Origin: Passalora sequoiae
Lineage: Eukaryota > Ascomycota > Dothideomycetes > Mycosphaerellales > Mycosphaerellaceae
Assembly: GCA_013248845.1 (NCBI GenBank)
Contig: WSQC01000025.1
Location: forward strand, 186,001-250,000
Length of the DNA: 64,000 nucleotides
Reading direction: 5' to 3'
Numbering within the stretch: the first letter of the stretch is position 1; each line of letters starts with the position of its first letter. This document shows positions 1 through 11,851 of this stretch, piece by piece. Below the pieces are notes generated by a model. That model worked only from the letters and a program-made list of their open reading frames with translations, was not told where the DNA came from and ran no database searches. Position numbers and translations under genes: made by a program.

Positions 1-1852
1 AGAAGTTCAAGTCAGCCCGAAGCATGACTCAGCCGTGGGAGGTTCAACAGAAATCGGCAGAGCACCGAGCATTGCCAGCAGCATCGAATCTCCAGCGCCT
101 ACGCAGCGAGTGACTGAAGTCGAGCCACCCAAATTATCAACACGAGCCGCTTGGATCACTGTACGCATCTGCCATTCTCCTCCTCCCAAACATCTCGTAG
201 TACTGACTGTTCTCAGATCATCCAGCTCTGCGGCAACGCCTTCATCAACAGCTTCGGTGCAGGTGTCCTAATGGTCTGCCTACCAGTCATCGCCGCCGAC
301 CTGAAGCTTCCCCAGAACCTCCTCCTCTGGCCCACATCCGTGACCTACCTCGCCAGCGCATCGTGTCAGCTCATCGCTGGCTCAGTCGCAGACGTCCTCG
401 GGCCAAGACGACCAAATGCGATAGGCTCTTTCTTGCAGTCCGTCTCGATCATAGCCACGGGTTTTGCCAAAGATGGCTATCAATTAATCGCGTTTCGCGC
501 TCTGCTAGGAGTTTTTACGAGCATATTCACTACAAGCGCGAGAGCGATCTTATCGACAAACATCGAGCGTGGACGACTGCGCAATTTCGCTTTCGCAGCC
601 ATAGTCTTGAGCTTTCCACTTGGCGCCGGACTTGGTCTTGTTCTTGGAGGTGTGTATGCTGAAAAGTCTAGCTGGCGTGTGAGCTACTATTCCAGTGGAG
701 CCATCGGGCTATTGTTGTCCATATCAGCTGTATTCACGCTACCGCCAGACCCGCGCAAGCACGCCTCGTGGAATGAAGCCTTGAAACGCCTCGCCACTGA
801 AATCGACTGGGTCGGAGCTGTCATTGCAAGTGCTTGCCTGACCATGCTCTCATATGTCCTGGCGCTGCTGTCAGCAAGTACACAGCAGATCCATTCAGCC
901 ACAAATATTGTGCTGCTCTCAGTCAGTTTGGCTCTTCTTCCGGCCTTTGCATGTTGGATGAGGACTCGCGAGAAGCGTGGTCAGTTGGCCCTCATTCCAA
1001 ATTCGCTCTGGCGCAGTGGGGCTTTCACAAGTGTGTGCATCATGATCGCGTTGTCGAATGCTGCACAAGTCAGCTTGACCCTATTCATGAGCTTGTTGTA
1101 AGTCGGTCAGGCGGCTTCTCCCCGCGTCGCGCAGTGCTAACGTTGGACCGCAGCTTTCAGGAGGTGCAGTCCCTGTCAGCATATCAAGCATCTATACGCT
1201 TGCTGCCTCAAGCCGTAAGTCGTGTGTATTATCGATCCATTCGTCGCACTAACATTAATGTGAAGGTCGTGGGTTGTCTAATGTGTCTGTTGGTCGGGAC
1301 ATTCGTCAACAAGGTCACGCCGTTCATCGGCATATTCTCCACAATGCTGCTGTGTTCTACATCACCACTACTGATGGCCTTGACCAATCCTGCTTGGCCT
1401 TACTGGTATACTGCATTTTGGGCTCAAATCATGGCGCCGCTTTCAATCGATGTGAGATGCGTTCGCCTTATAACACGCTCTGCGGCTGACTTCGACACAG
1501 GTCATGTTTGTTGTAGGGGCACTAGTTGTGGCTGATGCCTTCTCTGGCAAATCTCAGGCTCGCGGTGCTGCAGTTTTTGGCAGTTTCTCTCAACTGGGCA
1601 GTTCAATTGGTCTTTGCATCATGTCTGTCATCTCCAATAGCGTGATTGATACGACAGATGCGGTTGATAAGAACAGACCTCAGATCTTGCTTCGAGGCTA
1701 CAGGTGACCGAACACTGATCACAAATTTGATACGGCGCTGACGATTTAGTAGAGCTTCATTCTGGACTCAGTTTGCTTGGATCCTCACATCGTGCCTGGT
1801 CGGCGCTGTAGGCTTGAGACGTCTGGGTAAGGTCGGCATGAAGCGCGACTGA
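1..1852 (+). CDS. MFS transporter, DHA2-like (5' end outside window)
   Basis: Membrane transporter of the major facilitator superfamily, drug:H+ antiporter-2 type, probably exporting small molecules. The frame is open to the left window edge without an ATG, so the N-terminus is missing. Exons read 2-160, 217-1097, 1154-1214, 1266-1451, 1501-1703 and 1750-1852; introns of 46-56 nt are GT-AG. After the first splice the protein runs into a hydrophobic span. A motif-A-like loop (GSVADVLGPRR) and a glycine-rich motif-C-like helix (LGAGLGLVLGG) follow, then further spans and a final span ending in FWTQFAWILTSCLVGAVGL. The tail RRLGKVGMKRD is typical of fungal DHA2 members. The last short intron (1704-1749) is needed to add this C-terminal helix; without it the frame stops at 1707. 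Substrate cannot be told from sequence. Confidence 0.85.
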
Positions 1853-3430
1853 TAGTGTGGCTTGTCTGCGCTCTGATTATTTTTTTTAGCTTGCTTCCCC
1901 GCGCAACCAGCGTTGTCGCCAGCTCGAGCTCAAGTAAATGCATGCGAAGTTGTGCGATCCGTATTCACTCGCGATCCACCGTAGCGATTGACGAACATTA
2001 GCATGTAATCAGACCGTGAGCCTTGATCGACTCTCTTGGTGCTTGCTTGCATGCATGGCAGAGCAATCGGCAGTCAACTATTTCGGTCGGACTGCTGCAG
2101 CCTGTTCTTGACTACGTCTAGGCGAACATTGCCTGACTGAAAGACATTAATATTATAGAAGTGTAAGTGGGATAATTACAGTGCATAACCCTTGTGCATG
2201 TCTTATCGCATCGTGACAGCCGATCCTGCGGTCAACGTCGCAGTCATATGTAGTCGGTCATGCAATGCGAGCCGTACCATCAAACAAGCGTGCCTGGTTG
2301 GTGCAAAGACGCGTTACTCATGCTGGTGGTGGCTAGCTGCATACCAAGCAATAGTGTTGACCTCGACAGCGTGCGATGCTCCACTGTCAACAAAAGTTGC
2401 AGCCATGTGGTCGGCGCGTGCTGAAGTCTTAATAATAAAGTGAAACAGGATGACATGGACGCTGTTGTTGAGGTGGAATGCGAGAACGATGAGCACCGAC
2501 GCTTTGGGTATATCGGGGTCCGAGTCTAAGATTGGAAGTCCGACGGGATCGTGGGCGCTGTGGATGATGATGATGATGACTTGGTTGTTGACGAACGTTT
2601 CATCGTTGGCGGCTCAGCGTAGTATTAGTATGCAGACAGAAAGCATTGTTGCAACACGCATTAGCACGTACATATACATGTATAGTGAGTGGTAGGAAAA
2701 GCATGTATCACGAGATATGTCTGTATACAATACAGCACATCATCGCACCAAAAAACGTCGTCCATGGTTCGCGACAAGCAACAAAAGATCGTCCAAAGAA
2801 GCGCTCACGCTAGTCCTGATATGGACGAGACGCGGGGTAATCAATCTGAGCTCTCTCACTTCCCATTGGACAATGTTCCAGATACACCGCCATTCCACCA
2901 GGATCATGCCTACATGTTTCACCCACTCTTTCAGAAGCTGCTGCCATGGTATGCACTGTGGGCTGATGTGAGCTGAACATCGATGGATGATGGATGCTTA
3001 TCATATCATGCCTATCATGCCTGGAAGAGCTACGTATCAACGCTCCCCAATGATATGCTGATGAGGGACGTGTCACACACTCAGGCTTGCATCGGAAGTT
3101 GTAGGGAGAGTCCGTACGGTTGTGCTACTGCAAGCCTCACTTGCACTTGCTCTGATTACGTGCACACCCGAATGCCATGTCGAGCATCGAAGTACCGCAC
3201 TGAACAATAAAGTCGTCCGATTGCCCTCCGTTCCTCCCCTCCCTTTACGCACCTTCCTCGCAGCTCTCATACCACAGACATACATTGCCTACTTCCGCTC
3301 AATCGTTCCTGCCTCGGTCAAACAAGTCATTTCCATCCACCTTCCCAGGCTTATCTACGACAACGCCAATCTAGACAAGAGTCGATCGATTGCCTTGGTC
3401 CGGCTTTCACGAGAACCACTTCCCTAAGAT
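1853..3430. other. intergenic, no supported gene
   Basis: Both strands hold only short ORFs without recognisable domains, signal peptides or coherent splice joins. A short GAT microsatellite lies at about 2562-2580. The last 200 bases are pyrimidine-rich and probably form promoter and 5' leader of the gene starting at 3431. Confidence 0.6.
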
Positions 3431-4111
3431 ATGGCAGCACCACGAGCAACTCAGTTCCTCGCTCTCCGCAACCTGGCACGCGGCAGTAGACAGGTCCGCA
3501 ACCTTCATATGACCGGACCAGCGACCTATGCTTCTCCAATTCTCAGCAGAGACCTGCCACGAGACATGAAAATTTCCGAAGTCAAGGACAAGCGCCCAGC
3601 CATCGAGCAGCAGAAAGAGAAGACGCCAACCAGGCACTTCAACACTTCCCGCGAGCTCAAGGCCAACAACGACACATCCTCCATCGACTTCGCCTACCTC
3701 CCCGACATCATGGCCCCAGACAGCGTCGACGTCTACTCCCAAGTCCGAGTCCCAATCCTCCCCACAATGGACACCCCCACCATCAGCTATGCCGAGCCAG
3801 AGGAGACTGTAAGCATCACTCCATAATCCCAACACCATGCACCGCACATACATCCATACTAACAAATCTGCTACCAGGTCGTAATGAAACCCCAAATCAG
3901 CGTAATGTCCGCCGACGCCGTCTACCTCCCCATGTCCGAGCTCAGCGACGGCCACGCCATGAACATCGACTTCCACGCCATGGCCGACCGCGTCGCCGCC
4001 AACCTCCGTCGCATGTCCGTCCCCGTCGAAGAGCAGGCCAGCATCATGAAGCAGATCTGGGGTGACATGGTCGATGACATGATGGGTTTGAAGAAGGTCG
4101 GCGCGGCCTAG
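3431..4111 (+). CDS. conserved small mitochondrial-type protein, function unknown
   Basis: Two exons, 3431-3808 and 3878-4111, joined in phase 0 across a 69-nt intron with a CTAAC branch site, give 203 residues. The N-terminus is rich in Arg, Ala and Ser with almost no acidic residues (first 30 residues), as expected for a mitochondrial presequence. The middle holds an HFNTSRELKA...DTSSIDFAYLPD block of a kind I associate with a conserved but uncharacterised ascomycete family. The C-terminus is a predicted amphipathic helix ending DDMMGLKKVGAA. No catalytic motif is visible. The start ATG follows a pyrimidine-rich leader. The gene converges with the GH55 gene, whose stop lies about 540 bases downstream. 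Confidence 0.8.
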
Positions 4112-4653
4112 GTTTGCAGGCAAGCTAGGCGGGAATTGTAGATGATAACCAGTGCTACAATGTAGGCCATCAAGAGAAGATCATCATAATATGTTTTGGG
4201 GCGTTATTGGACATTTGCGGCAGGGTTGTGATCGATGAAGTGCTCAAACTTGGCATACCCTATGAAGCGCAATCGATGACTATTGCTATTACAATCACGG
4301 CTGAATGAAACAAGCGAGCGAGCGAGCGAATTTTTGCACATATCATTGGCTTTTAATGCATTGAAACGAAGATTGTTTAATCCTTGACTGTGCTGTTGAA
4401 AATCTCATAATTTTCCCACCACGATGATGTCGCTTGTAGATAGATACAGGCGATAATATCCAATTTGTGGACACGAGGTGTCGACGTCACATTTGAATGC
4501 TTACGGCAATACCAAGCGTCTGCAGTCGCACACATACATCATATCTAGCATACACACACCACGCCGCTTCAACAAAGACCTCCAACAAAAAAGCAGAAAC
4601 ATCCCATCACTCTGCATCTCACCCCACACACGTCTCTCTCCCAACCCACCACC
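4112..4653. other. convergent intergenic region
   Basis: Spacer between two convergent genes, presumably both 3' UTRs. It contains a short GAGC repeat at about 4313-4329 and an A/C-rich tract from about 4555. No ORF with gene-like features was seen. Confidence 0.6.
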
Positions 4654-7369
4654 TCAAGGATACTCCAAAACCGCCAACCCATTCCCAAAAAACGCCTCAT
4701 TATCCAACGCACTCCCCAACAACTCCGCATCAACCTCAAACATATAGCTCGCCGCCACCGACGTGAGACCATACATATAAATGCCCTCGCTCTTCTCCAA
4801 CACGACACGTTTCTGGTCACAATCCTGCGTCAACAAACACGCCGAATCGTAGTTTTCGAAGAAAGAATACAGACCAGCGCCGTAGCTGTAGATGTAACTG
4901 GAGTTGAAGATGCGGAGGGCGAGGGTTTTGTAGCAGCGTTGGACGAAACATTCTTCGAAGGTGGGGTCGTTCCAGGTTGTGTTGGGGGTGAAGGCGGCGA
5001 TGGAGTTGGGGTTGGTTTGCATGTATCTAGATGATGGGTTGGAAGGTTAGTGTGGAGGGTTGGGGAGGAGAAGAAGAAGGTAGGTTGGGGCAAACTTACG
5101 CGGTCTCGGATTGCATCAGGCCAGTATAGATATTCGCGGCGTTGGCGAATTGGAAATTGTATATTTGGGAATGCTCTGAAGACGATCCCCAAATCCACAT
5201 CGGACCCTGGCTCTCGATGAGGAAGCCGCGGCCGTTGTAGATGTCGATCTGGTCTTTGCCGTCGAGGTCGAGTTCGTGGTCGGCGACCCAGCCCCAGTTG
5301 TGCGACATGATCATGTTTCGAGCTGTCGCTGTGACGTGAAGCAACAGGAAAGCACAGTAACACTGATCAAGAGGGGGAGTCGCGGCATTAGCGCTATGAG
5401 GTCGAGTAGGACGCTTTATGCAGTTGTAGTTCTGCAGCTGTGTGCCGTTCGTGCCGCCGATACGCCAGTGAGTGTCGAACATGCCGCAGCCAGCAGGCTC
5501 GCTGCATTCGAGATTCCACTCCATCAATATGGCGCCTTGTGTGGGACCTATTGTCTGGAACATAATCTCGACGAGCTCGGTCGTACCATTGTTCTCTCCG
5601 CGGTTGCCGACACGAAAGGCGACACGTGGGTCAGAGGGATCTTGGAAGTTGTCTCCAGTTACCATGAAGTACGGCCAGATCTCCCCAACGAGTTTGATGT
5701 TGTTGGGGATGTGAATCGTATCTCGGATGACATATGCTCCATGATCAACGAAGCCAATGCATCCGGCACCAGCACAATCTTGGAGCATCCAGAAGAAAGC
5801 TTGAACGCATACGGTTGCATCAGTGACACCATCGTTCAGGCATCCTCCGTCGTTGACAATCGACCTGAAATTGTTGATACTCACACCCTCGTACTGCGGT
5901 CTGCTACGAGATATGAAGTTTCCCGTGGCAGGGTCCAAAAGATTGGCAGCTTTGGGCGGTCCTCTTGGCCAGGTCTGCTGAACTCGCTTGAGATCGGCCT
6001 TTGCAGCATAGCACGTCTCACCGCTTTCCACGGTCGCGCCATCGTAAACACTGTACGTGTGACCCTGGACCCAGAGCGTAATCTCCTCAGTACCCTGGCA
6101 AGGCGAATCGCCACAACCGGGGTATATGACTGTGCCATTGTTTTGTCGTATAGTGATTGCTGTATTGACGAATCTGCAGTGATCGATCACCAATCCACCA
6201 GACGCAGGAGGCGTGGTGGTCTGATTGAACCCTACTTGAATGCCGACTCCGCAATTGTTCCACACGGAATCGCCAAAGACAATGTTGTTATAAGTAGGGT
6301 GAAGTCCACCAACAGACATATTGTAGCCGACATCACAGTCATCGAAAGTCATACCGCTATAGCTCCAGACCCATCCCCAGCCTTGATAAATGCCTGTCTG
6401 ACATCCATTGAGAGTCATGTTGCGGACATTGAGTTGCTGGTTGCCGAACCAAGCGCCTTGATAACCGCCATTGATGATAACATCCTCTAGCCATTGGGAC
6501 GAGCCGTTCTCCATGAAGATGCCGACGTGTCTACAATCTTCGAAATCGTCAGGATGTGAGGCTCTGGTAGGCATATTGATGACAAGATTCTGAAGACTTG
6601 CTCCCTGTGCGACCTGCCAATGCAGAGCATGCATATCTCGTGTCACTGGCACATCTGTCGTGTCAAAAACGAAGTTTCTGACTTGACGCCAGAAGTTATT
6701 CTGATTTTGATACCATTGATGGTCGTAAAAGCCGTTGTATGGATCAGGGTCCAGGATACCTGCAGTCGAAGTGAAGGTGGAATCAGCTTTCAGAATCGGG
6801 AGGTTGTTCGCGTCGCCCACAAACGACGAGTAGTACGGCATTGTTATTGGCGCAGAAATGCGGTATGTTCCAGCGGGGAAATAAACGATAGCAGGAGTTG
6901 TGGTTTGACTGTCGCATCCGCACACTCCGTCGTCGTTGACTGTCTGGCAATTCTCGTAGCCCCCGGTAAATTCGGTGCACCGATTACCATCATCAGTCGC
7001 AGCTTGTATAGCGGCGGTATCGTCGGTGACGCCATCGCCTACGGCACCCCAATCCTTGACGTTGCGGTAGAGGACGTATGAAGAGTTTCTGCCATACGCG
7101 GGCTTGCCCTTGGAACGGTCGATTTGTGCAAACCAGTAATCTGCACCAGATCCATATCTCTTGACAGGCTGATGATAATTTTGGATGTCGTTACTTCGCG
7201 CAGACAGGCGTTCAGAGCGCGCTATCTCTGAGTCGAAGTTAGGAGTGCCCAGATCGTTGAGTTTGAGCTTGAAGTCCATGGGTGACAGAGGATCGCTAAC
7301 GGTAGCGTGGCTGAAGGGCAGAAGTGAACAGACCGCTGCGAAGAGCGATACAGAGCGCATTGGCGCCAT
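4654..7369 (-). CDS. secreted GH55 exo-beta-1,3-glucanase
   Basis: Glycoside hydrolase family 55 enzyme that cleaves beta-1,3-glucan outside the cell. Exons are 7369-5100 and 5026-4654 (minus strand); the 73-nt GT-AG intron joins ...QSETA to YMQTN..., giving 880 residues, the usual family length. A signal peptide ends near residue 22 (SHA). Two pectate-lyase-3-type beta-helix modules are seen: the first begins with WGAVGDGVTDDTAAIQ near residue 107, the second with NNFRSIVNDGGCLNDGVTDA near residue 490. An ILMEWN segment in the second half carries a plausible catalytic Glu. Many N-glycosylation sequons fit secretion. Could serve wall remodelling, nutrition or mycoparasitism. Confidence 0.93.
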
Positions 7370-8189
7370 TGCGGCGTGGCGAGAAGCAGTTCTAAGCTGA
7401 AGTTGCGGTCACGAGCTTGAGGCTGCTATCCGACGAGTATATGCGGATAGAGGGCAGAGGTCTCGCAGAAAGTCATTGGCACAATGAGAGGCACAATCGC
7501 AGAGGGATGTCCGCTACGAAGCGAAAAGCGCGCCAGGCGCAGGTTGGATCAGCCATTGGAATGCGAGCCCATGGCAACAAGACCAGTGGTGTTCCAGACG
7601 GCTAAGAAGCAAGGAGTGCTGACATTTCACTACGACAACTCTGACAGGTATCTTCGGCCAAGGCATATATGCTGAGCCATTGTCGACTAGAGGCTATGGC
7701 GCGCGGAAGATGCACTGACATGACACAAGACAAGAGTGATTATCGGTGGAGTTGGGCATACACATGTAGATGGATACATATGACTATAGGTAGTGAGGGA
7801 CGCAGTGTGATGAGGTGAGAACTGCTTAGTCATGTGCCAAGCACAGCAACCTCCATTTCCTTGCGAGGTTCTTCCTTCAAGCACCTCAACATTGGGCGAA
7901 TACCTCCAACCTTTCAGTGGCCGGCAATGCTGCTGAATCATCGTTTCACAATACGTTGTGGTGCTGCATGTTTTGACATTCAGTAAAGACCCAAAGAGGT
8001 AATTTGATAGAGCAGAGATGAGCACACTGTACGGTCTTGATCCGCGAGTCGCGTCTGGAATGCAAAGGTAGCTCGGCGTCAACAATGCATACGCAACGCC
8101 ACCATGGTGAACCTTGATCATACAAGAGTGAATAACTTACATTGTGGTGCTTTTGCGTGAGGGCCGCGAGCGCAATATCGCACTCCAAC
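7370..8189. other. divergent intergenic region
   Basis: Shared upstream region between the GH55 gene (minus) and the PAN-like gene (plus). Only short ORFs without domain features occur; none was accepted. Confidence 0.55.
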
Positions 8190-9824
8190 ATGTTGCAGTC
8201 GTGGTCACCAACGAGAGCTTTGTTCTGCCTCTTGCCGGCTCTCTTACCTGGCGCTTCTGCTCTCAACAGCGGCCAAGCGTACACGGACAGTAATGGCGCA
8301 AGCTACATCATTCGTGCAGACACTGCATCGATATCTGCGAAGAACATGACACAGGCTGCGAAGACAGGTCCAACCTTGACAGCAACACGAACAATCGCCA
8401 ACGGAGCCGCCGTCACCCTTCAGCCCATCACGACGTTGCTGCAGACACTACCTGCAGGAGGCTCCATGACATCTATCTCGCGGGGCTCTACCACTGGATC
8501 GTACTACGTTTATTCCTCAATCGCTTCCTCGCTGGACCTCGGGAGTGGTGGCTCAATCTCTCTCTGCTTCGACTGCTGCATCTTCCCATGCGTTGTCACC
8601 GGTGCGCAGGCTCTTGCAACTGCTACTCCGCCAATGCGGCTAGCTGGAGGAAATCGTCTATCGGCTGGTATGAATCGTGCCGAAGCAGTGACCGGGACAG
8701 GCACGGCAGCAGGAACATGCCCAACGACACGACTTGGCACTGGTACGACGACAATCTATACTACGTACACTCTTACACAATGTGGACTTGATCCAGTCTG
8801 TCCAAATGACGGGTCGGGCATAATCGGCGCATCCAACTCGACCTCCACACCAAGCGCCAACACTGTGTCGACAACCTTTTCGGGACTGGCCAGCAGGACC
8901 TCTTCTAGTACCATGATTGCCACATCTCCATCGCCTACAGATCCAGGGGTATTCACAACCCCACCCGTCTGTCCCTACAATCAGAATCAGCTCTACTCAG
9001 ATTCATATGGAAAGCAGTACGTGATCATATGCGACACACTCTTCACGGATAACATAATTGGAAATATGACAGAAGTCATTCTTGCAGACTGTATCTCGGC
9101 TTGCGACAAATACAATCAAGACAGTTTGGGAATGGGTACGCAATGCGCGGGCACCAGTTTCACACCAGCCACCCAAAATTGTTTGCTTTTCGATAGCACA
9201 GAAGACTCGACACCTTCTGCCGGAACGCACTCGTCGAGATTGGTCATGAGAGCAGGCCCAGGCTACGATGACACGGCTTCTGCAAACACCATTCCTTTGA
9301 CATATGTCAGCGCTGTCGTGACCCCCTCGTCATATGGTAAGTCTTCCCAATCAATATAAACAAAAGATATGATACTAACGATATCTGTAGTTCCTCCTGC
9401 AAACCGTCTCGTCACCACCATAACCGAAACCACAGTCAGCATTTCACTCGGCTTCTCCACCATTGTATCGACTGAGATCAGCACTGTTCACGATGGCGCA
9501 ACCCAAACCATTGTGTCCACCTTCTACGGCAGCGGCACTGTCACAACCTACGGAGCAACACTCACCGAAACCACAACTCTTCACGACGGCGCAACGGTCA
9601 CTGCGTACGGAACCACTACTGCACCAACCGAGACGACTACTGTGTTCGTATACCCAAGTTCGAGCGTGTATTCCAGTACGTGCCGAACGACCCCAACAGC
9701 GTACTTGCAAGGATCGACTCCTGCGGGTGGATTAGTGGCTGCGTATCCGACAGGGTGGACGAGGAAGAGGGCAATGTATGACGCTGTCATTGACATTGGG
9801 AGTGTGGGGAGACCGGCGTGGTGA
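8190..9824 (+). CDS. secreted Ser/Thr-rich glycoprotein with PAN/apple-like domain
   Basis: Exons 8190-9336 and 9391-9824 join in phase 1 over a 54-nt intron with a CTAAC branch. The ATG at 8190 is preferred over one at 8142 because it starts directly with a signal peptide (MLQSWSP..., cleavage near GASA). The first half is Ser/Thr/Ala-rich, typical of O-glycosylated wall or matrix proteins. A cysteine-patterned region from CPYNQNQLYSD through CDTL, CISACDKYN, GTQCAG and NCLLFDS resembles the fungal PAN/apple-like fold. Thr-rich TTITETTVS-type repeats follow. Residues around 125-145 (LCFDCCIFPC) look foreign; the +1 frame there reads more like the Ser/Ala-rich surroundings, so a local frame problem or missed intron is possible. 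Ligand unknown. Confidence 0.72.
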
Positions 9825-10819
9825 GGTAGATACAGGTGAGAGGCAGATTCGTGGTTTTTGTAGTTCTCGGTAATGCTAGCGACCTGTTTCGTGTCCAATT
9901 ATTCGTTCCGGGCATTGATGGATGGTCCCCCTCATATCATTTGCCATGTCTGGCACGGTTTCACGTGCATGTTCGAACTTGACAGAAACCTGCGTGCATG
10001 TGTACGATATTGCGGTACAATGGTGGTCACACTGGGTTCGATCATTGTGCACTCTCGCAAGAGCATGTTATTAGCCCTACGGAGGAGGCCTAAAGTTGAC
10101 ACAAAATGCAGAATAACCCAGGGGAAGCGCGAGCGACCACTCTGGCAGATGAGCCTCACTGCACGATACTCATCACTGTTCAACACGACATGCCACTATC
10201 GATGCTATCGCCGTAGCCTTGAGATGTCCCAGTAGTTTCTCTCGCAGCTCAACCCATACACTCGATGAGGCCAAAAGTTTGCCGCGCCAAGACGTACACA
10301 GTTCTGGTCTATAGCTCCATACCAAATCCAAAGTGCGCAACGGCCGGACTCATGATCGCAACAGTAACGAGCTTTTCAGAAGAGCATGGACGCCCTCGGC
10401 ACGTGCTGTTGGTGCTATCCATGATCTGATGAAGCCGTGAAAGAAGAATGCTAACGTGTACGAGTCGCAACGAAGTGCAATGGCTACACTCCGGTCCACA
10501 TTCCGCCACCGAGACGAACGTTGCATACATGTGTCCTATAAAGAACGTAGCGTCTCATAGCCTCAATGGCACCACACATCCCAGCGATCGGCATCATGCG
10601 GATGCTCTATCGCACGCGGGAACCAGTGCAACCGCGGAACCAATGGGTGAATCATTTGCGAACACCAAAACTCGACAGCTATATATCGTTTCCACAATCC
10701 CCTTACGAGTACAACCCTTTCCGGTTCAAGACACCTATGCGAACCCCAAAATCCGCGCACCAAAACCCTCCCCTCGATTCTTATTTACATTTACATCCAC
10801 AAAAAAGCGTTAACAAACA
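9825..10819. other. intergenic with promoter-like segment
   Basis: No convincing gene. A TATATA stretch lies near 10679-10686, about 140 bases upstream of the small secreted protein ATG, followed by a C/A-rich leader. Confidence 0.5.
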
Positions 10820-11005
10820 ATGAAACCAGCCACACTCCTCCTCACTCTGCTTACGAGCATAACGACCGCAATAGCGCTACCAGTAGAATGTGGCGATCAG
10901 CCTGAAGGATCAACGAAATGCGAAGCTCCTGTGCATCTGCCGCTGTGTCACTCAGGGCAGAATCACCCAGGCTGCATCCCACAGCACTTTAATGTACTCG
11001 AGTAG
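10820..11005 (+). CDS. small secreted cysteine-containing protein (61 aa)
   Basis: Single-exon ORF with a good fungal start context (AACAAACA before ATG). The first 20 residues (MKPATLLLTLLTSITTAIAL) form a signal peptide. The mature peptide of about 41 residues has four cysteines (ECGD, KCEA, LCHS, GCIP) and no recognised domain. It has the size and architecture of an effector or antimicrobial-like peptide, but function is unknown. No intron is needed. Confidence 0.55.
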   Translation: MKPATLLLTLLTSITTAIALPVECGDQPEGSTKCEAPVHLPLCHSGQNHPGCIPQHFNVLE

Positions 11006-11851
11006 CCTAAAAGGATCCTCATACGATGACGAGCCAAAAGCTGACGACCCGCCTTCCAGATACATGAGCTCGGAACAGATTAGAGATTCGAGGACACGAT
11101 AGCGAAGGCGTTGATGGTCATTCCGAACGAGCGGGAAGAGAACGAGATCGCATGTCGAGCAGGTTTGGACGGCTGGGGGGATCGTGTTCGTGTTCGTGTT
11201 CAGGCTAGGTCGTAAGGCATGCTTCCGGGAAAGGGCAATATGTGATGTAGCATTAGCTAGCAGCGAACGAGCTCCATCCCTTCGAGCGCCATGTCGGGCC
11301 TGCAGACACACTCGAGCTGAGACTGCATAACTTCCGCAGCTAGACACTACTAGGTAGACAGTACAGATCGATAATACAAATCGATCTTCGCATGATTTGT
11401 ACCTAGATGAAGTACTTTTGCTCACCCATAGCGGTTGACTTCCCGAAGATCGTCACCAAGATCATGTAGGTTTCGAAGCCATGTTCATGGACATCATCGG
11501 ATAATGGCAAAGCGTATGATAGGAACACTGGGTTGCACTTTGTAGAACGATCAGCACATCCGACAACATTTTGTGGCAACACCTATCGCACCTCGTATAC
11601 GCAATGCTTCGATCTCCGTGCCTTGTGACCAGCCACAAGCCTATGCCCACTCCAACCGGCGCCAAGACGCTCACGCGTCTCAATGCCATCGCTTTAGATT
11701 CAATGTTGTGCTTTCTCATGCTTGTCAACAAGATTGTGCTCTCGCGTTGGCCAATGTGTATGTAGCCTGCCATACTGCAGTCCCGACATATTCTGCAACA
11801 GCCGTCCGCAACCAACGATTGCTTCCCGGAGTCCTCCCGAACGTATTGCTG
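11006..11851. other. convergent intergenic region
   Basis: Between the small secreted protein and the 3' end of the KH-domain gene. Overlapping ORFs on both strands lack domain, signal or composition support. Confidence 0.5.

Noticed and set aside
3407..4123. Minus-strand ORF of 238 codons
   Set aside because: Antisense shadow of the spliced gene at 3431-4111; Val/Gly/Asp/His-rich composition typical of reading a coding strand backwards.
5276..6490. Plus-strand ORF of 404 codons
   Set aside because: Lies wholly opposite the GH55 exon, with no domain of its own.
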